From the NCBI RefSeq assembly GCF_011601345.1, contig NZ_JAAORB010000029.1:1-39547 (forward strand): a DNA stretch of 39,547 bases, written 5' to 3'. Below, piece after piece: positions 37,055 to 39,547 of this stretch (positions are counted from its first letter, which is position 1; each line of letters starts with the position of its first letter). This stretch comes from Roseovarius gahaiensis (GTDB lineage: Bacteria > Pseudomonadota > Alphaproteobacteria > Rhodobacterales > Rhodobacteraceae). The notes below the pieces were generated by a model. The model was not told where the DNA came from, ran no database searches, and was given only the letters and a program-made list of their open reading frames with translations. The position numbers were made by a program, and so were the translations under genes.

Positions 37055-37651
37055 ATGTTTTACAAAACGGCAATCACCGCGCTGGCTGTGGCCGGCCTGA
37101 CGGTTGGGGCGCTGGCCCATTCCGGTGCGACCGGCGTGGTGAAAGAGCGTATGGACGCGATGAAATCCATGGGAGAGTCCATAAAGCGGATCAAGCCGAT
37201 GATGGCTGGCGAAGCCGACTATGATGCCGCCGCCGTCCGCGCGGCGGCGCAGGCCATCGCTGCTGAGGCGGGCTCGGCCATGACGGATAAATTTCCCGAC
37301 GGCTCGACCGAGCATCCGTCGGAAACCTTGCCACGCACTTGGGAAGAATGGGATCGCTTCACCACGCTTGCGGCGCAATTGGAGATAGCGGCGGAAGGTC
37401 TTGCCATGGCGGCGGGCAATGGCTTGCGGGGTGACGGCCACATGACAGGCAATCAGTCTGGCATGATGGGCGGTGACATGATGGGCGGACAATCCGGCAT
37501 GATGGGCGGTGACATGATGATGGGTGACGGCATGGCTCCAGACGGAATGACGGCCGATCATATTGGCCAGATGCCTGCCGACGGGGCCTTCGTGATGCTG
37601 ACGCAGACGTGTTCGGCCTGTCATGACCGGTATCGTCAGGAAAACGACTGA
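37055..37651 (+). CDS. Class II cytochrome c (cytochrome c'-like) with methionine-rich insert
   Basis: The 198-residue protein has a signal peptide (ITALAVAGLTVGALAHS), a four-helix-bundle type N-terminal part, and a single heme motif close to the C-terminus: CSACH (C186, C189, H190), followed by DRYRQEND, as in cytochrome c'. Between the third helix and the heme motif, residues 130-173 form a Met/Gly insert with 13 methionines, including a repeated QSGMMGGDMM block. Met clusters of this kind bind Cu(I) or Ag(I) in copper-handling proteins. Cytochromes c' otherwise transfer electrons or bind NO. ATG 37055 has GGAG seven bases upstream. It is followed after two bases by a diheme cytochrome gene. 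Confidence 0.85.
   Translation: MFYKTAITALAVAGLTVGALAHSGATGVVKERMDAMKSMGESIKRIKPMMAGEADYDAAAVRAAAQAIAAEAGSAMTDKFPDGSTEHPSETLPRTWEEWDRFTTLAAQLEIAAEGLAMAAGNGLRGDGHMTGNQSGMMGGDMMGGQSGMMGGDMMMGDGMAPDGMTADHIGQMPADGAFVMLTQTCSACHDRYRQEND
37460..37519 (+). repeat. Two exact 24-base direct repeats inside the cytochrome c' gene
   Basis: The stretch 37460-37483 is repeated exactly at 37496-37519, in frame, so each copy encodes the same GMMGGDMM block. The two are 36 bases apart (start to start). This is a small tandem expansion of the Met-rich insert and may vary in length between strains. Confidence 0.9.
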
Positions 37652-37653
37652 TC

Positions 37654-38559
37654 ATGCGCCAGATTTTGCTTGTTTTGTTTGGCCTCGCCGCACTGGCGGG
37701 GCTGGGCGGCGCATCGCTGGCGGTCTGGCCCATCGGGGACACCCCTGACTTGGCCACACGCGACGGCGATGCGCAGCGTGGCGCCTACCTTGCCCGCGCC
37801 GGAGGCTGTATCGCCTGTCATTCCGATCCGGGTTCAGGCCGTCCCGCCCTGACTGGCGGGGCGGCTATCGAAACCGATTTTGGCCGCTTCATCCCGCCCA
37901 ACATCACCCCGCACCAGACTGCGGGCATCGGCGGGTGGACGATCGACGATTTCGCGCGCGCTGTGCGGCAAGGCGTGGCGCCGGATGGTGCGCCCTATTA
38001 CCCGGCGTTTCCCTATGCGTTCTACGGCGACTTGACCGATCAGGATATTGCCGATCTTTGGGCCGCATTTCGCGGCGTGCCCGCGCAGGACATAACGGCG
38101 GGCACAAACGATATCGCCTTTCCGTTCAACCTGCGCTTCGGGCTCAAGCTTTGGCGCGCGGCCTTTCACGACGGCCCGCCCACCGCGCCGGTGCCAGACC
38201 GATCGCAACTGTGGAACCAAGGGCGGTGGCTGGTCAACGGGCTGACGCATTGCGCTGCCTGCCATACCGACCGCAACCTTGCCGGCGGACGCCGACCGGA
38301 CCGCTATCTTGCCGGTAGCGACGACCTGCCGGATGGGGGCAAGGCCCCGTCAATCCGGGCAGACGATCTGCGCGCGGCGGGCTGGACGGCCTCATCATTG
38401 GCCTTTGGGTTGAAGTCCGGGGTCATGCCGGATGGCGACACGTTCGGCAGCGGCATGGGCAAGGTCATGCAGCATGGAACATCATGGTTGTCGCAAGCCG
38501 ACCGCGATGCGATCGCCGCCTACCTTCTGGACCAAGACGCCACCGGCGAAGACGGCTGA
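37654..38559 (+). CDS. Membrane-anchored or exported diheme cytochrome c
   Basis: The 301-residue protein starts with a hydrophobic segment (ILLVLFGLAALAGLGGASLAVW) that serves as a signal or anchor. Two class I heme motifs are present: CIACH (C52, C55, H56) and CAACH (C200, C203, H204), each with a downstream Met-containing loop. The layout resembles the cytochrome c subunits of periplasmic dehydrogenases (gluconate/alcohol type), including PNITPHQTAGIGGWTIDDFARAVRQG. No dehydrogenase gene is in the window. It begins two bases after the cytochrome c' stop, so the two are co-translated. Confidence 0.9.
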   Translation: MRQILLVLFGLAALAGLGGASLAVWPIGDTPDLATRDGDAQRGAYLARAGGCIACHSDPGSGRPALTGGAAIETDFGRFIPPNITPHQTAGIGGWTIDDFARAVRQGVAPDGAPYYPAFPYAFYGDLTDQDIADLWAAFRGVPAQDITAGTNDIAFPFNLRFGLKLWRAAFHDGPPTAPVPDRSQLWNQGRWLVNGLTHCAACHTDRNLAGGRRPDRYLAGSDDLPDGGKAPSIRADDLRAAGWTASSLAFGLKSGVMPDGDTFGSGMGKVMQHGTSWLSQADRDAIAAYLLDQDATGEDG

Positions 38560-38598
38560 AGCCGGTCCAGACACATCACAGATTCGGAGATATAAAAC

Positions 38599-39045
38599 AT
38601 GAACAAGACACTGGTTGTCGGTGCCGTTGCCGCAATGATCGCGGCGGGTGCCTACTACGTTACACAAGGCGGCGGCGTCACCTCTACGTCCGGTGCCAAT
38701 AGCACAACCGCGCCCGCGCAAGCGGGGGCGATGGTGGCGGTCACGCGTCCCGAACAGCTTTCGCAACAGGCGCAGATGGGCAAACGGGCGTTCGAGGCCG
38801 TCTGCGCGGAATGTCACGGCCAGAACGCCGCCGGGAAAACAGGCAAAGGCCCGCCGCTCATCCTCAAGATCTACGAGCCCTCGCATCATAGCGACATGTC
38901 TTTTCAATTGGCCGTCCAAAACGGGGTGCGGGCGCATCACTGGGACTTCGGCAACATGCCGTCACAAGACGGGCTGACCAAGGCCGATGTGACCGCAATC
39001 ACGGCCTATGTCCGCGAGGTGCAACAGGCCAACGGGATCAACTGA
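38599..39045 (+). CDS. Exported monoheme cytochrome c
   Basis: The 148-residue protein has an N-terminal hydrophobic segment (VVGAVAAMIAAGAYYV) that could be a signal or membrane anchor, a Ser/Thr/Ala-rich linker, and a class I cytochrome domain with CAECH (C69, C72, H73). M120 in WDFGNMPSQDG is the likely sixth heme ligand. GGAGA at 38586-38590 precedes the ATG by eight bases. It is 39 bases from the diheme gene and the third cytochrome of this cluster. Confidence 0.92.
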   Translation: MNKTLVVGAVAAMIAAGAYYVTQGGGVTSTSGANSTTAPAQAGAMVAVTRPEQLSQQAQMGKRAFEAVCAECHGQNAAGKTGKGPPLILKIYEPSHHSDMSFQLAVQNGVRAHHWDFGNMPSQDGLTKADVTAITAYVREVQQANGIN

Positions 39046-39328
39046 CACCCACCCAAGGACATCACAAGGTCCGCCCGACAGCACCCGGCCAGATATCAAC
39101 TTCGTGTTCGTGATGGTTGCCATCGGGCTTGGTTGGCCCGTGACGGTCTTCTTTTTGTTCGAATCTTCGATGGCAAAAGGAACCGATGAACGGCAGGCCA
39201 AGGTGTGACCCACAAGCTTATGAAAGCGGTGACCAATGCCGCGCCGATCACGAAAAATTTGGGTTGCTCGGGATGTTGCGGTGACGGTTTGACTGGACAG
39301 CCGGGGAAAGCTTGGTATTCCTGCCTTT
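39046..39328 (+). other. Spacer with a possible small membrane peptide
   Basis: No intact gene is clear. A plus-strand frame ending at 39208 contains one hydrophobic helix (FVFVMVAIGLGWPVTVFFLF) and a polar tail, which may be a very small membrane protein starting at one of the GTG/ATG codons near 39106-39112, but it lacks a ribosome site. TTGACT at 39289-39294 followed after 19 bases by GGTATT is a weak promoter with the long spacing of MerR-family targets, without a clear dyad. Confidence 0.35.
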
Positions 39329-39535
39329 ATGAAACAACTGCGGTCCGCTCTTTTCCGGTGCCTGATGGTCGTGCTTATGATGATGTTCGTCATGGGGTCG
39401 TTCGAATTGGGGGCTGTTAAGGCTGCGACAACAGTTGAGTCTGGCCACATGATGGACCACGCCGCGCCGAGTGAGAACGGCGGTGCAAAATTAGACCACG
39501 GTAGCGCCGCCATATTGGCGGTGCGGGCGGCGTAA
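39329..39535 (+). CDS. Small exported His/Met-containing peptide, possibly truncated
   Basis: The 68-residue product has a signal-like N-terminus (LRSALFRCLMVVLMMMFVMGSFELGAVKA) and a short His/Met part (SGHMMDHAAP, KLDHGSA). It resembles the exported metal-ligand-rich protein at 36662 in size and layout but lacks cysteine clusters, and the reading ends in a low-complexity ILAVRAA, as if a frameshift had cut off the original C-terminus. The right edge of the window is 12 bases away, so no context on that side is available. Confidence 0.4.
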   Translation: MKQLRSALFRCLMVVLMMMFVMGSFELGAVKAATTVESGHMMDHAAPSENGGAKLDHGSAAILAVRAA

Positions 39536-39547
39536 AAGTCGTCCACT

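Noticed and set aside
39289..39319. MerR/CueR-type promoter before the last small gene
   Set aside because: The 19-base spacing is right, but the dyad is missing and the -10 is only 3 of 6; kept only as a note in the spacer entry.
38962..39546. 194-codon minus-strand frame at the right edge
   Set aside because: It overlaps the end of the cytochrome gene antisense and its sequence has no domain or usual composition; a shadow frame.

Overview
The window reads as a chromosomal segment of an alphaproteobacterium of the family Rhodobacteraceae (Roseobacter/Rhodobacter type). I base this on gene content and order: the dusB(nifR3)-ntrB-ntrC-ntrY-ntrX block followed by trkA-trkH-hfq-hflX, a fused ispDF, a monomeric isocitrate dehydrogenase, and an NtrC without the GAFTGA loop as described in Rhodobacter capsulatus. 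High GC, dense packing and many 1-20 base overlaps between successive genes fit the same group. Species is not determined.

Layout. 1-4490 (+): tail of an unidentified gene and its terminator, a P-loop ATPase, MetA (with the residue that predicts acetyl-CoA use), a membrane-anchored alpha/beta hydrolase, PPK2 and a TetR-type regulator. 4491-8165 (-): an OafA-like acyltransferase with an SGNH domain, rpsI-rplM with their own terminator and a good promoter with an AT-rich upstream stretch, and a hotdog thioesterase. 8227-11616 (+): a crotonase-fold protein lacking both hydratase glutamates, then trmFO and gluQ, two RNA-modification genes overlapping by ATGA. 11627-16063: a cupin-type regulator divergent from an acyl-CoA synthetase, DsbA-like protein, small potassium channel and MFS exporter. 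16254-19551 (+): icd with a strong terminator, a small membrane protein and an SMR transporter. 19564-24118 (-): hflX, hfq, trkH, trkA. 24214-24696 (+): a small lipoprotein inserted between trkA and ntrX. 24702-31918 (-): ntrX, ntrY, ntrC, ntrB, dusB. 32076-34182 (+): ispDF, pgpA and a CinA C-terminal amidase joined by 4-base overlaps, then convergent coq10/ratA (-) and a small membrane ORF.

Around 35020 the conserved core order stops. About 1.6 kb (35020-36640) has no recognisable intact gene and looks like decayed or mosaic DNA. From 36662 to the right edge lies an accessory cluster of exported proteins: a small Cys/His/Met protein, a class II cytochrome c' carrying a repeated methionine-rich insert next to its heme motif, a diheme cytochrome c, a monoheme cytochrome c, and a truncated-looking His/Met-rich peptide. 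The composition suggests a periplasmic copper (or similar soft metal) handling and electron-transfer module whose remaining genes lie beyond the window. This is the best candidate for an undescribed system here; the copper link is inference from residue composition.

Regulatory observations include an intrinsic terminator between rpsI and the acyltransferase, a perfect 14-base palindrome before icd, a candidate leaderless promoter for the lipoprotein, and TTG start codons on three genes, two of them overlapping the preceding stop as TTGA. All functional names come from motif reading alone; no database search was possible.
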